Positions 21,825-33,051 of a DNA stretch of 64,000 nt are shown here, in pieces. The position numbers were made by a program, and so were the translations under genes. The stretch is taken from the NCBI GenBank assembly GCA_946406115.1, contig OX291553.1, positions 5,213,001-5,277,000 of the forward strand, written 5' to 3'. Under the pieces are notes generated by a model. The model was not told the origin of the DNA, did not search any database, and saw nothing but the letters and a program-made list of their open reading frames with translations. The DNA is from Apoda limacodes. Lineage: Eukaryota; Arthropoda; Insecta; Lepidoptera; Limacodidae. Each line of letters opens with the position of its first letter. Positions within the stretch are counted from its first letter, which is position 1.

Positions 21825-22290
21825 ATGTATGCCCATCCGAGAGGATGGTCCTCGGATGACTCATGCAGGTGTGTCTACGGCTCGGCACGGGCGGGGGTTC
21901 GTCGCCGCTGAATCGAACCCAATCACCCCCGTCCCCAGTGCGACATCGACCTTCCCCGCCCCGCTCAACGCGGGTGAGCCCATGAGATGGCCGTCGGTCA
22001 TCACCCTCTCGTGTCTCCTCCGCTCAAGTAGGTATCGCTGAGTGGGCACGTCCTCGCGTTACTCGCGAGTTGAGGGCGGGATCGGGTGGCTATCGCACGC
22101 CGCCGATGGCACGCGCGTCTCGGCAGCCACTTATGTCCGCTTGGGACCCGTATGCATAAACGGGTTCAAGCGTGGGACATAATGAGCCACAGGAGCCCCG
22201 GGGCCAAGTACGGCGCTCGGGTCGGGCTAAGACCCGCTGACTTGTGGCAGCCGGCGTAGGTAAAAACCAGTCTCTCTACCACCTGTCACA
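21825..22290. other. GC-rich segment inside BEL/Pao
   Basis: Between the last gag zinc knuckle and the protease lie about 465 bp of clearly higher GC than the surroundings, with no BEL coding similarity (phrases such as gaggatggtcctcgg, ccccgctcaacgcggg, ggggccaagtacggcgctcgg). It may be a nested insertion, for example a 5' region of a GC-rich LINE, or an unusual gag-pol spacer. I see no clear target duplication. Confidence 0.5.
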
Positions 22291-22294
22291 ACTG

Positions 22295-23785
22295 TTTTAC
22301 CCACCGCGCAGGTTCTAGTACATACACCGCGCGGACCTGGTGTAGTTGTACGCGCCATTTTGGACTCAGGCGCTCAGGGGTGTCTAATGTCGCTGTGGCT
22401 GGTGAAGCGTCTCCGCTTACGGGTAAGTTCGCGGAGTCATGGGATTTCTGGAGTAGGGGGTCTACAGGTGGACAACGTCGTGGGTACAGTCTCGTTTTCC
22501 TTTTCCTCCTTGCAGCATGCTGTATCATCTAGGAGCTGTTGTCCTGAGGGATATTTTAGGTCATCACCCTCAGTTGCCCCTGCCGACGGACGTGCTGGAT
22601 CTCTCGTCTGGTCTGCAGTTGGCCAATGAAAGGTTCCACCTACCTGGTCCTGTAGAGCTTCTGCTTGGCGCTGATGTCCTTGGATTGCTCGAACTGGACA
22701 AGGCCATGTTATTTCAGCCAGGTGCGTTGGTGGCTGTGCCGACTAATCTCAGATCTGTTATAATGGGCCCAGCACATTCTCTCGCCGCTCAGGCGTCTAC
22801 GGATTCGTCGGTGCAGGTGGTACTCTCGCTCGCTGACTCCCTTCAGCACCTATGCGAAATAGAAGAGCCCCCCCCCCCCCCGGCGTCTCGGACTCGACCA
22901 GTCGACGACGAGTGCGAGTCGTATTTTTTCGCCAATACGGGTCGTCTAAATTCTGGCCGGTTTTTCACTCGACTGCCTTTCTTATCCCCCTGTCCGCGCC
23001 TAGGTGACTCCTGGAAAATAGCCGAAAAAAGGTTATTATCTATGGAGCGCCGGATGCGTCGTGATAAAGAATTCCGCACAAAATATTTGTATTTTATGCG
23101 CGAATACGAATCTCTCGGTCACATGTCGGTTTCATAGTTCGAGTTGGAAGGCAACGAACATTATTTTGTTCCACATCACGCCGTCTTTAAGAATGGTAAG
23201 ATAAGGGTGGTGTTCGATGGATCGGCGCCTACGTCTTCGGGTGTATCCTTGAACGACTGCCTGATGTCGGGACCTAAGCTTCAGGTAGACATCTCGGACA
23301 TCTTAGGGGGTTTTTGTCGCCACCAGGTTTTATTTGTGGCTGACATTAAGATGATTTTCCGTCAGGTCATGATACACCCTCAAGATAGGCGGTTTCAGCT
23401 CATTTTGAGGGGAGAGGCTCCGGCCTCTCCATTGGTTGTTTATGAGCTCAACACCAATACCTACGGGCTAAAGTCGAGCCCGTTTATAGCAATTCGCTCG
23501 TTGCTACGCACGTTGCTCGATTGGCTGATCGTGAGCGTCTGAATATCCCGCACGCAGCTGCTGTCTTTCCTTCTGACGCCTACGTACGGGTGCTTCGTCT
23601 GTAGAGGAGGCGTTAGGCCTGAGGGATGAGCTAATCGGCTTGTTACAGGCAGGTGGTTATGAATTGAGGAAATGGATTTCCAATTCACCTGCCGTCTTGG
23701 AAGACTTGCCGTCAGAACATCAGCTGGAGCCCCACCTGTTCCAGAATCCTGAAAATCCTTGTAACGCTTACGTTAAAACTTCGTA
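22295..23785 (+). pseudogene. BEL/Pao protease and reverse transcriptase
   Basis: Protease: RAILDSGAQGCLMS (catalytic DSG, about 22350), continuing after a frame shift into LPGPVELLLGADVLG. RT N-terminal part: LCEIEEPPPPP..., SGRFFTRLPF, LGDSWKIAEKRL, FMREYESLGHM, then a stop and HYFVPHHAVFKNGKIRVVFDGSA, VADIKMIFRQVMIHPQD, TYGLKSSPFIAIR. The next block (FPSDAYV, about 23570-23585) should be followed by two catalytic aspartates. They are absent, and the sequence passes directly to residues that normally follow them (GASSVEEAL...), with a frame change. It then reads AGGYELRKWISNS and stops being recognisable at about 23780. Confidence 0.8.
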
Positions 23786-25035
23786 GTAAATAAAATATTT
23801 AATAAAAATAAAACATAATTAATTTTAATTAGAAACCCTTAATAATATTAAAACTTAAGCTAATTAGTTCTTAACTTTTAAATCTATTTTATATTTTCTA
23901 TATCTAAACAATTTACCAATTATGCTAAAATACAAAAAATAAATTTAATACTACTCACTAACAAATAAATATTACACATTAAAAATAGAATAAATAAATA
24001 AATCTTTCAAAACTTATAAAGGACAAGTAAATTATTTCTATTAGTAGATATCTAATCACCTTACATCATCGCCCGGCTACCTCTAAATCGAGTTTCTTAC
24101 GCGCGCCACTTGGTCTAGCTGCCTCGAGCACACTAACACCTTACCAGCTGTCGGCAAGATATGCGACTTACGTTTTTATTAAAGATAAGATATTCTACCT
24201 TATACTAAATTGCTTCTAAAAGTACTTTTAAATACTAACTAGTGAAAAACCCCAAAACTATAGGGTAAGTTTTTTAATTATATTATAAGTGTGATTAGCT
24301 ATATTTTGTTAGTTATAAATGTGACTAGCCTCGTGTTTTGACATGGCATTGCCATGACCTCTAACCGTGTAAAGTGACACGACTACTTTAGAAAAGTGAG
24401 TTTAAACGTAGATTTGATTTTTAAACTATTATGTAATTAAAGTACCTAGTATTAAAAGTATTTAATTTCATCTTTCATCATCACTTTCATTATTTGTTTT
24501 GCTCATTGATATTAGCTAAATTAAAATTATCTTGAAACTTCTTCTGTAGTCCTTCTGCTTGTTTGCCATAAACCTTGACTGCCTCATCTCGATCACTAAT
24601 AAGAGTACACAGTCTAGCTTCTGCAAGTAGACGCTTCATTCCTGCTTTTAGTCGAAAGGATCATCATGTTGCAGTCATGGTGAAAAACTGGACATTGGAG
24701 TAAATGGCTAAAATAATGATTCCAGGGTTTTTTTCAATACTACCAACAAAGCCGGTGAATACAACCACTGAAACTTCCTGTTGACACCTACACTCTACTG
24801 GCAGGCGACTACTAAGCTTACTCTGCTGCCGCCGCCTTGGTAAACTTCGACCCGCAGGGAAGCCTATCGTTCTACACCTAAGTAGACAAATCGCGATGCA
24901 ACTCGAAGACCATTGCTAGTCAGAGTAAAGGAACCCCGACCATTCTAATTCTATATAGTCATTATAACTTAACTTTATTAATATAATTATTTATTTCTAA
25001 ACTAATTTTTTTATTATTTAATATGACACCCTAGC
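23786..25035. mobile_element. 1.25-kb AT-rich insert in BEL/Pao pol
   Basis: The pol similarity breaks at about 23785 and resumes at 25041. The insert is AT-rich at both ends (aaatatttaataaaaataaaac... and ...tttttttattatttaatat), and these ends are roughly inverted copies of each other, suggesting a non-autonomous DNA element. I could not confirm terminal inverted repeats or a target duplication. A small minus-strand reading frame is inside. Confidence 0.45.
24490..24639 (-). other. Unrecognised 49-codon reading frame
   Basis: An ATG at 24639 opens MKRLLAEARLCTLISDRDEA, then VYGKQAEGLQKKF, ending NEQNK and a stop. Composition (charged, heptad-like leucines, few stops around it) looks more protein-like than the AT-rich surroundings, and the frame stays open upstream of the ATG (SFRLKAG). 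I do not recognise it. It could be a captured host exon or a scrap of a transposon protein. Confidence 0.25.
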
Positions 25036-25040
25036 TCAAC

Positions 25041-25352
25041 GTGACACCTGACTCCATCGCGGTCCTCGGAGTTCAGTATCGGCCAGTTCAGGATATCTTC
25101 ACTTACTCGGTTGAACCGTTGGACTCAACGAAGTGGTGGACTAAAAGGCTGGTTCTGTCCACAGTAGCGCGTGTCTTTGATCCCAATGGTTGGGTGGCTC
25201 CTGTAGTCTTTTGGGCCAAAAGTTTCCTACAGGAACTTTGGATTTCTGGTCTCGACTGGGATACCCCGTTGACCGGAGACTTGTTGTCTTACTGGCTTGT
25301 CTGCAGCGAGACTTTTGGATTTTGTCCGCCAGACGAGCAGCTCGGAGCGTCA
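25041..25352 (+). pseudogene. BEL/Pao RT connection region
   Basis: Reads SIAVLGVQYRPVQDIFTYSV, then KRLVLSTVARVFDPNGWVAP, VVFWAKSFLQELW and GLDWDTPL, the usual block after the BEL RT palm. It ends abruptly near 25350, where the next recognisable residues already belong to the integrase zinc domain, so the RNase H part (well over 1 kb in a full element) is missing. Confidence 0.8.
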
Positions 25353-26342
25353 TCTTTAAATGTATCCCTTGTTATAGGTTAAAGCGAACCTTGACTCAGC
25401 CATAAATGGGTGACTTCCCGTCCGATCGTATCCGGCCCGCTCGACCTTTCGCTAAGGTTGAGTTGGATTTCGCAGGTCCGTTTTTGGTGAAGACGTCAAG
25501 TGTTCGCAATGCCTGACAGGTTAAGGCCTATTTAGGCGTCTTCGTCTGTTTGTTTTCCAAGGCTGAGCATCTGAAGCTCGTTTCAGCCTTGTCTACGGAG
25601 GCCTTTGTCGCATGTCTGTCGCGGTTTGTCAGTCGGCGTGGTCTCCCTCATTTAATTCGCTCGGACTGTGGCACAAATTTCAAGGGTGCAGATCGCTATC
25701 CGAAGGAAGTCCTTCAGTTTTTGTCGGACAATCACACGTATATTGGTTCGGAGTTGTCAAAACGGGGCGTGACTTGGATTTTTGATCCTTCCAGCTATCC
25801 TTCGTGGGGCGGTATTTTCAAACCAGCTGTCAAGGTGAAACGGTCCTCACGTTTGACGAATTACAAACGGTATTTTGCAACTTCGAAGCGGTATTGAACT
25901 CACGACCGCTTTGTCCGATCTCGTCGGATCCTAATGACCTGGAAGCGCTAATTCCAGGCTATTTCTTGATCGGTAGTCCTTTAACCTCCTTGCCTGAATA
26001 CCCCTTAATAAGTTATCGCGTTTTCAGTTGCTTCAACAAATAACGCAATTGTTCCACCGTCGGTGGTCTTCGGAATATTTACATTTGTTACAGCAACGGG
26101 TTCGGTGGACGGGTAAAACCAACCCCCCTCGAGTCGGAGACCTTGTACTCTTAAAGGACTCAAATTTACCGCCTTTGCAATTGCGTTTATGTCGCATCGT
26201 GCAATTATTCCCCGGTTCGGACGGTATTCCGCGGGCATTCAGTGCTGAAGCGTGCCGTCGCGACGCTTTCTCGATTGCCAGTAGATTGAGGCTCTGGCTC
26301 GGTTTATCCTCATCCAGACACGGTCTGGCTGGGGCGGGGGTT
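25353..26342 (+). pseudogene. BEL/Pao integrase
   Basis: CIPCYRLKRTLTQP (second half of the HHCC zinc domain, about 25358-25400), then DFPSDRIRPARPFAKVELDF with the first catalytic D, LIRSDCGTNFKGA with the second D (about 25650), and after a frame shift LTFDELQTVFCNFEAVLNSR with the family's glutamate region and DPNDLEALIPGYFLIG. The C-terminal DUF5641-like domain follows: RRWSSEYLHLLQQRVRW, DLVLLKDSNLPPL and FPGSDGIPRAF. Several stops and frame changes. Runs up to the 3' LTR. Confidence 0.8.
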
Positions 26343-26616
26343 TGTTCTGGAAAGATTTATTAGGTTGGATCGGCGTAACAAGTTCTATCGGATTGTGTGT
26401 CGCGCCTCTCCGTGTGGACCGGCACCTCAGTCTGTCACATATAATTTAATATTTTATAGTTTTAATGAACCAGGGAAACACAATACAGACATTCACATGC
26501 ACACTATATACAATCGTACACTAAGAACATTATTACAAAAAACATCTGACGCCAAAAGGGGTAAGTTCTTGTAAATTTAACTTGTGACCCATAATTTCTT
26601 AGCATTCTCGGCTACA
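26343..26616 (+). repeat. BEL/Pao 3' LTR (274 bp)
   Basis: Same ends as the 5' LTR, but exactly 46 bp shorter because the stretch between the two atataat repeats is gone. Confidence 0.85.
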
Positions 26617-26635
26617 GCATAGATTTTTTGCCAAT

Positions 26636-26690
26636 ATCAAGAGGTGCTATGGTAGAAAGAACCCGTGGGCATCATTTCAAATCATTCAAG
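26636..26690 (-). pseudogene. Short inverted LINE scrap
   Basis: The reverse complement (TTTGAAATGATGCCCACGGG..) matches 27430-27470 of the plus-strand LINE nearby. It is a scrap of the same family in the opposite orientation. Confidence 0.5.
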
Positions 26691-27220
26691 AATACTTTTC
26701 ATTATACTGGCGTAAAAACTTAATTGTTTTGATTCTAAGTTTTGGTTTGTTGACAATTTTGTCTGTTCGTCGCTAAACCGAGTCAAAAAGGCAACAAGTT
26801 AAACAAGTTATTGCATTAAAAATGGCTAACGCTGCGGATGTGGAGGGAGATGAGATAAGTCTTTGATTTTCAAAATCGTTCTATTACTTTACTTGGAGAA
26901 GTTAACCCTTATGCCAGCATACTCGCCTGGGTTCCTTAAAAGTTACGAAATTAATCAGCTTACAAAGGACTTTAAGTGTCAGCTTGTTATTTTTAAAATG
27001 TAGATTGCAACGTTATGGTAAAACGAAAAAAGTTCAAAATTTTTGATACTTATTTGGGTTCTTTGTTTACACGAGGCGGGAATTCTTGCAGTGACATTGA
27101 AAGAATTGTAAAGCGAAAAAACTTTAACACTTTTTCAATACTGGCATGGTTTGATAGAACGTGTTAGCTTGCAAAAAATATACGAAGATTCAGATTATAT
27201 AATTTTGATACTAGGTCCGG
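26691..27220. other. Unassigned
   Basis: No reading frame or repeat recognised. Confidence 0.3.
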
Positions 27221-27224
27221 CCCC

Positions 27225-27667
27225 ATATGTATGTAGTACTGCTGCCATCTCTGGGCGGGCGCACCCGCATACTGGGTGACCCTTTTGACTCGCTTCAATG
27301 ACGGGCTAAAAGAATCGTCGATGATCCCAAACTCACAAGCCATATCGAACCCTTAAGTCTATGGAGACCTTTCGCCTCCACTTGTGTGTTCTACCGCTTG
27401 TATATTGGGACGTGTTCTAAGGAATTTTTCGAAATGATGCCCACGGCTATTTTCTACCATCGCACCGTTCGCCATTAGCAAGGAATTCATCCTCATACTT
27501 TAGAACCTAAATGGTCACGTAACGTGCGGTTTCCCAGAAAAACTTTCTCCCACGAACGCTTTTGGTTCTTGAATGAGCTCCCCGTCAAGGTTTTCTCTAA
27601 GTACTGCAATATGAAATTCTTCAAGAAAGATTTTATTAGATTTTTTAAAGGGTCGGCAACGAACTAA
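27225..27667 (+). pseudogene. LINE C-terminal domain (family 5)
   Basis: Reads, with one stop early on, RAKRIVDDPKLTSHIEPLSL, then FASTCVFYRLYIGTCSKEFFEM, RTVRH, HTLEPKWSRNVRFPRKTF and ERFWFLNELPVKVFSKYCNM, ending FKGSATN and a stop at 27665. This is the C-terminal end of a LINE ORF2 common in Lepidoptera. The RT part is absent, so the copy is strongly 5'-truncated. Confidence 0.7.
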
Positions 27668-28985
27668 GGAAAACCATTCCCATGGGGAATCATTCGGACT
27701 GTAAGCTAAAAAACATATTTCAAAAAAATTATTTTAGCTTAATCATACAATTTTTACATGTGGTTGGGGTCCCCTTTTAAATATAAAAAAAGGAGACTCC
27801 GCTCTTCCATAGCAAATACATTTTTTTTTATTTTTACAGGAAAAATTAAATGTTAAAATTAAAAACAATTAAAAAGATAAAGCTTGTGTGCTATCATAAA
27901 GGTATAAAATACCTAACGCTAAAAAATTTAATACTTATAGCATTGCTCTAATGTACTTTCCTTATTACACGTAAAGAGTAAAAAAATATTACTTACAGTG
28001 TTATAATTATTTCCTTTGTGCTTGTGGTGTAACAAATGAAAGTTCATGAGAAACTTCCTTGAAACTGTTCCATATTTTTTTAAATTTACTAATATTGATC
28101 TCATCTAAAAAATTTAAGATATTAAAAAAAACATAATTAATCATATTATTATTTTCTTCCGTTGTCACATACCTACACATATTATTATACGTAAACTACT
28201 AGATTCTCTTAATTCCTAATTCCATTAAGCAATTTTTCATAGCAATATCCTTGCTCGCACTAAATTGATAGGCATATATCTCTTTGGAAGCGTTCGAGTC
28301 CCGTACACTAAAGCTTCAATCGGGGAGACGGTTTTAAGTTATCTTCGGCATGGGGCCCAGTCATTAATACTATAAAACCAAGTCATTAATACTGATCGCC
28401 CCCATCGACTCACAAGACCTCGCTGAAAATAGTTTACTTGTGCCCACGCCCAGTGCGACCTGGCCGTAACGTCGAGAACCAAAAAAGGTAAATGTTTTTT
28501 CGCGTGTGAAACCCGAAATATATAAAAATTACATTTAAATTTTATTTCATTGCGCTAAGCTTAATTCCATTTTTATTTTCTTAAATACCATTTTCTCTCT
28601 TTCTTGCTTAAAAGAGTTTCGGCGGACCCACTAGCCACAACCCATAAATTATTGTAAAATAAAATTAGAATTTAATTTTATAAAAACTAATATTAATTCG
28701 CACACTAGATTCGCACCGACGCTCAAAAATATTAAAAAGGAGAATGCATATTGCAGTTGCTGAAGCAATCCCTGCGGATGCGTCAATATGACGTGCGCCG
28801 TCTCGGAGCCCTCGCTAAATATTCTCTTGACAAAAATGCTGGTCTTTACCTAGGCCTAATACTGTTTTATACTTAATTAAAAAAACTTTTTTTTTTTATA
28901 ATAAGTTAATGTTTTAATTACCAAAAAAATTAAATAGTAAGTAAAAAATTGCGTTATCGAATCGAATTCAAATCAGTGCACTAGA
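27668..28985. other. AT-rich, no gene seen
   Basis: Long AT-rich stretch after a LINE 3' end. A GC-richer patch at 28300-28480 (agtcattaatact occurs twice, at 28362 and 28383) is not recognised. No open frame of interest. Confidence 0.35.
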
Positions 28986-28989
28986 CCCT

Positions 28990-29130
28990 TAACAGTCTGT
29001 CATCACCCTTAATGAATCTGACAACGTGGATGAGTCATGGCGTCGAGACAAAAATACGTAGTTACGTCTGTATGACGTAAAATTGTTAAGGCTGTGACAT
29101 TGTTTCGTAGAGCATGTTATAGCTTCATAA
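28990..29130. repeat. Lepidopteran interspersed repeat ('ctgacaacgt')
   Basis: Shorter relative of 18185-18405: tctgacaacgtggatgagtcatggcgtcgagac, then ctgtatgacgtaa and gttaaggctgtgacattg. Confidence 0.55.
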
Positions 29131-29220
29131 CAATACGATACAAATACCTTTGCGTGTATGTTTGTGTGTCTTTTATCCGACACCGATATAAGTAAGTAAA
29201 AATAAAAAGTTAAAAATAAA

Positions 29221-29261
29221 AAGCCCCCCCATAGGATCACCTTGCCGTGGTGGGGGGGCTT
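29221..29261. other. Perfect 10-bp hairpin in LINE 5' region
   Basis: aagccccccc (29221-29230) and its exact reverse complement gggggggctt (29252-29261), with a 21-base loop containing gatcaccttgccgtgg. I know this phrase from the 5' region of certain insect LINEs. Confidence 0.65.
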
Positions 29262-29930
29262 ACGGAAAGCATGGTACAGTTTCAAAGCTTCGACTATCTA
29301 GCAATAATCACTATTTGAGGTACAGGTAAAAATGGTCAAGACTATCTAGACCACCCTTCCCAAACCAACGATCCTCCGTCATTTGGAAGAAATATGGAAA
29401 ACGTGAAGAGAAGATATAATTTACGGTCGCTGCTCGGGAGTCGCCGGGGCGCATCTGGAGCTGATGCTGGATGATACAGCATGCGAACCATCGGTGATGA
29501 GGAGGTGAACAGGCGGTCTCTCATCAATAAACATAATACAGACGAAACCGGTGCACATCAAAATGCATCATTTGAGAATTCATCAACACCCAATAGTCTT
29601 TTTTCATCCCCTAGCTCATCCCTACACCCATTTGAAACAGAAACTTCCTACCAGTCATCAAACACTTAATCGATGTCCGTTGATGTTGTACAGGAGGCAC
29701 CCGCCGCAAACCCTGTACCCACTTCTGACACTACCCGCGCACGAAGAAAATTGATTCCAGAAATGAATAAATTCATATTGCGCAACTATTTGATAATAAC
29801 AAAAAATGAAACGAACACGCGTGCATACTTATACAACTTACACTAAAAATTCACAGCATACCCATACATGAACGCATCTAAACAAAGAATTGGCGATCAA
29901 CGCAGAATTAATAATTATATATATTAAAAA
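29262..29930 (+). pseudogene. LINE 5' region and ORF1 N-terminus
   Basis: Follows the hairpin. An ATG at 29394 opens MENVKRRYNLRSLLGSRRGA and stops at 29472. Another frame gives a Ser/Thr/Asn-rich stretch (29481-29669), and a third gives RRKLIPEMNKFILRNYL and then MNASKQRIGDQRR (about 29740-29920). The pair 'EMN.FI.R.Y' and 'R..DQRR' is a conserved part of LINE-encoded proteins in insects. Frames are broken and the rest of the element is missing. Confidence 0.55.
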
Positions 29931-30379
29931 ATAAAAAATAAATATATTCCTACTTAAAAATGAAAATAATAACGTTCACTTCGCACAGTCAAGCTAACAT
30001 CACACTATGGACCGGGCACCGCATGAAATGGTCAAACGAAATAAACGAATCTATCTTACGAATGTATTTCCTAGTAACAAATATGGAAAAAGACATGACA
30101 GAGCACATAGAATAGGCAACTTTAGTTGCAGGTTAAAATTATTATATATTGAATAAGCGTTGTTGAAAATAAGTAGATTTAGAAAAGAATTTAACTAAAC
30201 GCACAGGAAAACATAGCAGTAATGAGGCATGACACATCCCGTCATTCGTAAAAGAATTTCTCCAGTTTCTATATTTGAAACCTTGTATCTGAACAAAGAA
30301 CTAAGAATGGATGTCTGGAAACTTCCCCAGTTTCTTGCATCCTCCGGTTATTTTTCTGATCTGGATGATGGCTATGGAG
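29931..30379. other. Flank of copia element, unassigned
   Basis: No coding similarity. Part may be the outer end of the copia LTR or its host DNA. Confidence 0.3.
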
Positions 30380-30583
30380 CACGCCAGAAGAATACAATAT
30401 AAAGATTTATTACAGGGCTTTATTTTATATTATATTTATCACAAACAATATATTTAAATTAAATGTTTGTTTACATAAATTCGTATTTTATTTTATTTGA
30501 CAACCCTTTACTGAAATGTATGGATGTTGAAACTTTGTTGTAGTTATAGACTCATAGATGGTCATAGACATTAGATCTCAACA
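30380..30583 (-). repeat. Copia element 1, 3' LTR (partial call)
   Basis: A polypurine tract GAGGGGGAG (minus strand) is followed by TGTTGAGATC, a plausible LTR start at 30583. An AATAAA lies near 30400. The far end is not fixed because no second LTR is available for comparison. Confidence 0.45.
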
Positions 30584-32026
30584 CTCCCCCTCACTACCAG
30601 TCCCATTTGAGAAAGTAATTGTCTCAATTTTGGTGCTGGAAGTGCCTTTTTAAAAATGTCTGCTGGCATCTCATCGGTTGGTTTATACTTCAGCAGTACC
30701 ATTCCTTTTTCTATGACATCTCTTATGAAATGAATTCTCAAGTCAATGTGTTTTGTTTTTCTTCTAACAATTTTGATATTGGCTATTGTTTGAGCTGCTT
30801 GATTATCATTCCATATGATCATCTTAGTTTGAGGGATTCGCAGGTGTTTACACAGTTGCAAAATATCTAGGCTTCTTTAGAGCATTCTGTTAAAGTCTCT
30901 GCTGTTGAAAGTGCAACTGATCTCTGTTTTCGGGTCTCCCAACTTATAAGAGTTCCTCTATAAATAAAACAATATCCAGATATGGATTTGCAATCAATTT
31001 CACAGCTGGCCCAATCTGCATCTGTAAAGCCTTCTATTAATTTATTTTTCTTCTCAAAAGTCGTAGTTTGGTTTTGAGTACCTTTTAAATATCTAAGTAC
31101 TCTTTTTGCTTGTTGCCAATATTCATTTCCATAGCTATTGTTAAATTGGCTTAAATAGGATAAAGGATATCCGGACTAGTAGCTATAGCCAAATACATTA
31201 ACGAACCTATTAGATTCCGATATGGCAGATTCTTTTCTTCATCTGATATCTTAATGTTCTTTTCTAATTTTAAACCATGAATCATTGGTGTGTTACATGA
31301 CTTGCAATCTTCAAATCGAAATTTTTTAAGCATTTTATTTATGTACTCTTTTTGATTTGCACATATTTTTCCTTCTTTTGTTTCGAAGTGTATACCAAGA
31401 CAGTAATTAATTTATTTTAAATCCTTCATTTCAAAATTTCTTTTTAGAATATCTTTAATCCACTTAATGTCTTCTATTTTGGAACATGCCTTTATGACGT
31501 CGTCAAAGTTAATAGCTATCACTAGTTTCTCTCCCCCTTTCATCTGAATATACAGACAGGGGTCAGGTTCAGATGAATAGAAAACATTTTTCTTCAAAGC
31601 GCTATCTAGTTTGTTGTACCATTCTCGTCCTGACTGTTTAAGGCCATAAAGTGCTTTTTTCAATTAGCATAGCCTTTCTTTTCCGTTTTATTTTCTGTAG
31701 CATTTCTTTTGCTTTTCTGTGTATTAATGGGTTCTTTATGCGTTCTGTCGTTGTAATGTCATTTTTTCTAAATTTTTAGGCTTTTCCATTATAATTCTCT
31801 CCTTTAGCTCTCCATTTAAATATGCAGTTGTAACTTCCATTTGGTGGGCTTTGAGATTTTCTTCTGCAGCCATAGCTAAAAGCAATCTTATATATTTTAA
31901 TCTGGTCACAGGTGCATATGTTTCATTGTAATCAATGCCGTATATTTGGTTGAATCCTCTTGCCACTAATCTGGCTTTCTTTTGTTCAACTTCTCCGTTT
32001 TTACCAATTTTTTCTTTGAGTATCAT
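30571..32026 (-). pseudogene. Copia element 1, RT and RNase H
   Basis: Minus-strand fragments in order: KKARLVARGFNQIYGIDYNETYAPV, then QMEVTTAYLNGEL (RT start, 31736-32026); ALYGLKQSGREWYNKLD and DPCLYIQ with INFDDVIKA in place of the usual YVDD box (31412-31663); SCNTPMIHGLKLE and LPYRNLIGSLMYLAIAT (31151-31333); RNase H end IIWNDNQAAQTIAN, RRKTKHIDLRIHFIRD and PADIFKKALP (30571-30861). The stop codon lies about 12 bases inside the LTR, as is common for copia. At least four frame breaks. Confidence 0.85.
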
Positions 32027-33051
32027 TTAACATGAAACTTTATTGTCCTTTGAATTCTCTTCAATATTTTTTTAATTTTTAAATGAGCCTTTATCTCTTC
32101 CCTGATGGCTTCTTGCCATTCATCACTAGACTCGTCATATTCGTTTTCGCAAAGAAATGACATGTCGTAGTCATTAGACCATATTGGAAGTCTTCGTTCT
32201 CTTATTGGTCTAGAGTTTTCTCCGGGAATCAAATTGCTAATATCAATCGTGTCATGAATTGCAGTGTGAATATCTAAATTTTCAGATTCTTCAATTTCGT
32301 TGATATCGCTTTGTCTACAGATCAATTCACTAGGGTCTTGCTCATTATTGCTCATATTTTCATCTATGTTTTGTTCAGCGCAAGGTATTTGAATATTCTG
32401 CTCCATATATAGCTGTGGACTTGAAGTTTCAGTAGAGTTTTCCATTTCAATTTTAAGATCTATCATAGGAGTTAGATCAATATTTTTCTTTTCTTCAAAA
32501 TACATCTTATCCATTACTTTTATATCTCTACTAACTTCCAGCTTGTTTTCTTCAGGAATCCAAATTCTATATCCTTTTACTACTTCCGAATAACCAATGA
32601 AAATTTCTTTTTTTGCTCTTTGTGCAAATTTCTTGTTCCTTTGTTTCCTTAAAATAAATGTTTTAGCGCCAAAAATGTGAAAATGATTTACTGATGGTAC
32701 GTGTCCAACATATTTTTCAAAAGGAGATTTATTTTGTTTGATTTGGTAGCTACTCCGTTAGTAATGTAGTTAGCAGTTAATATCGCGTCAGCCCAAAATG
32801 TTTCCGGCATGTTAGCTTGAATTAGCAAGCAACGCGCCTTTTCTTGCAGTGTTCTGTTCTTTCTTTCTGCAACGCCATTTTGCTGCGGCGTATATGGGGC
32901 GCTCAGTCTTCGTATGACTCCGCAGTTTATAAGGAATGAATCAAATTCTCTATTTATATATTCAGTACCATTATATGATTGTAAATACTTTATTTAATTT
33001 TCAGTAAAATTTTCGACTTCAGTCGGCTTTATATTGTTTGATTTTTTACAA
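32023..33051 (-). pseudogene. Copia element 1, integrase C-terminal half
   Basis: Reads SYNGTEYINREF (second catalytic region; the usual SDNG is SYNG), PYTPQQNGVAERKNRTLQEK with the catalytic glutamate, FWADAILTANYITNG, a FGAKTFILRKQRNKKF block and YRIWIPEENKLEVSRDI, then an acidic linker (32023-32514) leading to RT. It is joined to the LINE at about 33052. Confidence 0.8.

Larger units (their letters stand above)
20050..26616 (+). mobile_element. BEL/Pao LTR retrotransposon (defective)
   Basis: Complete outline of a BEL/Pao element: 5' LTR, primer site, gag, aspartic protease, RT, integrase, 3' LTR, all on the plus strand. LTRs start TGTTCTGGAAAG and end GGCTACA. Candidate 5-bp target duplication GCATG (20045-20049) / GCATA (26617-26621), one mismatch. 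The coding part is broken by stops, a deleted catalytic motif, a missing RNase H region and two foreign segments (21825-22290 and 23786-25035). Confidence 0.85.
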
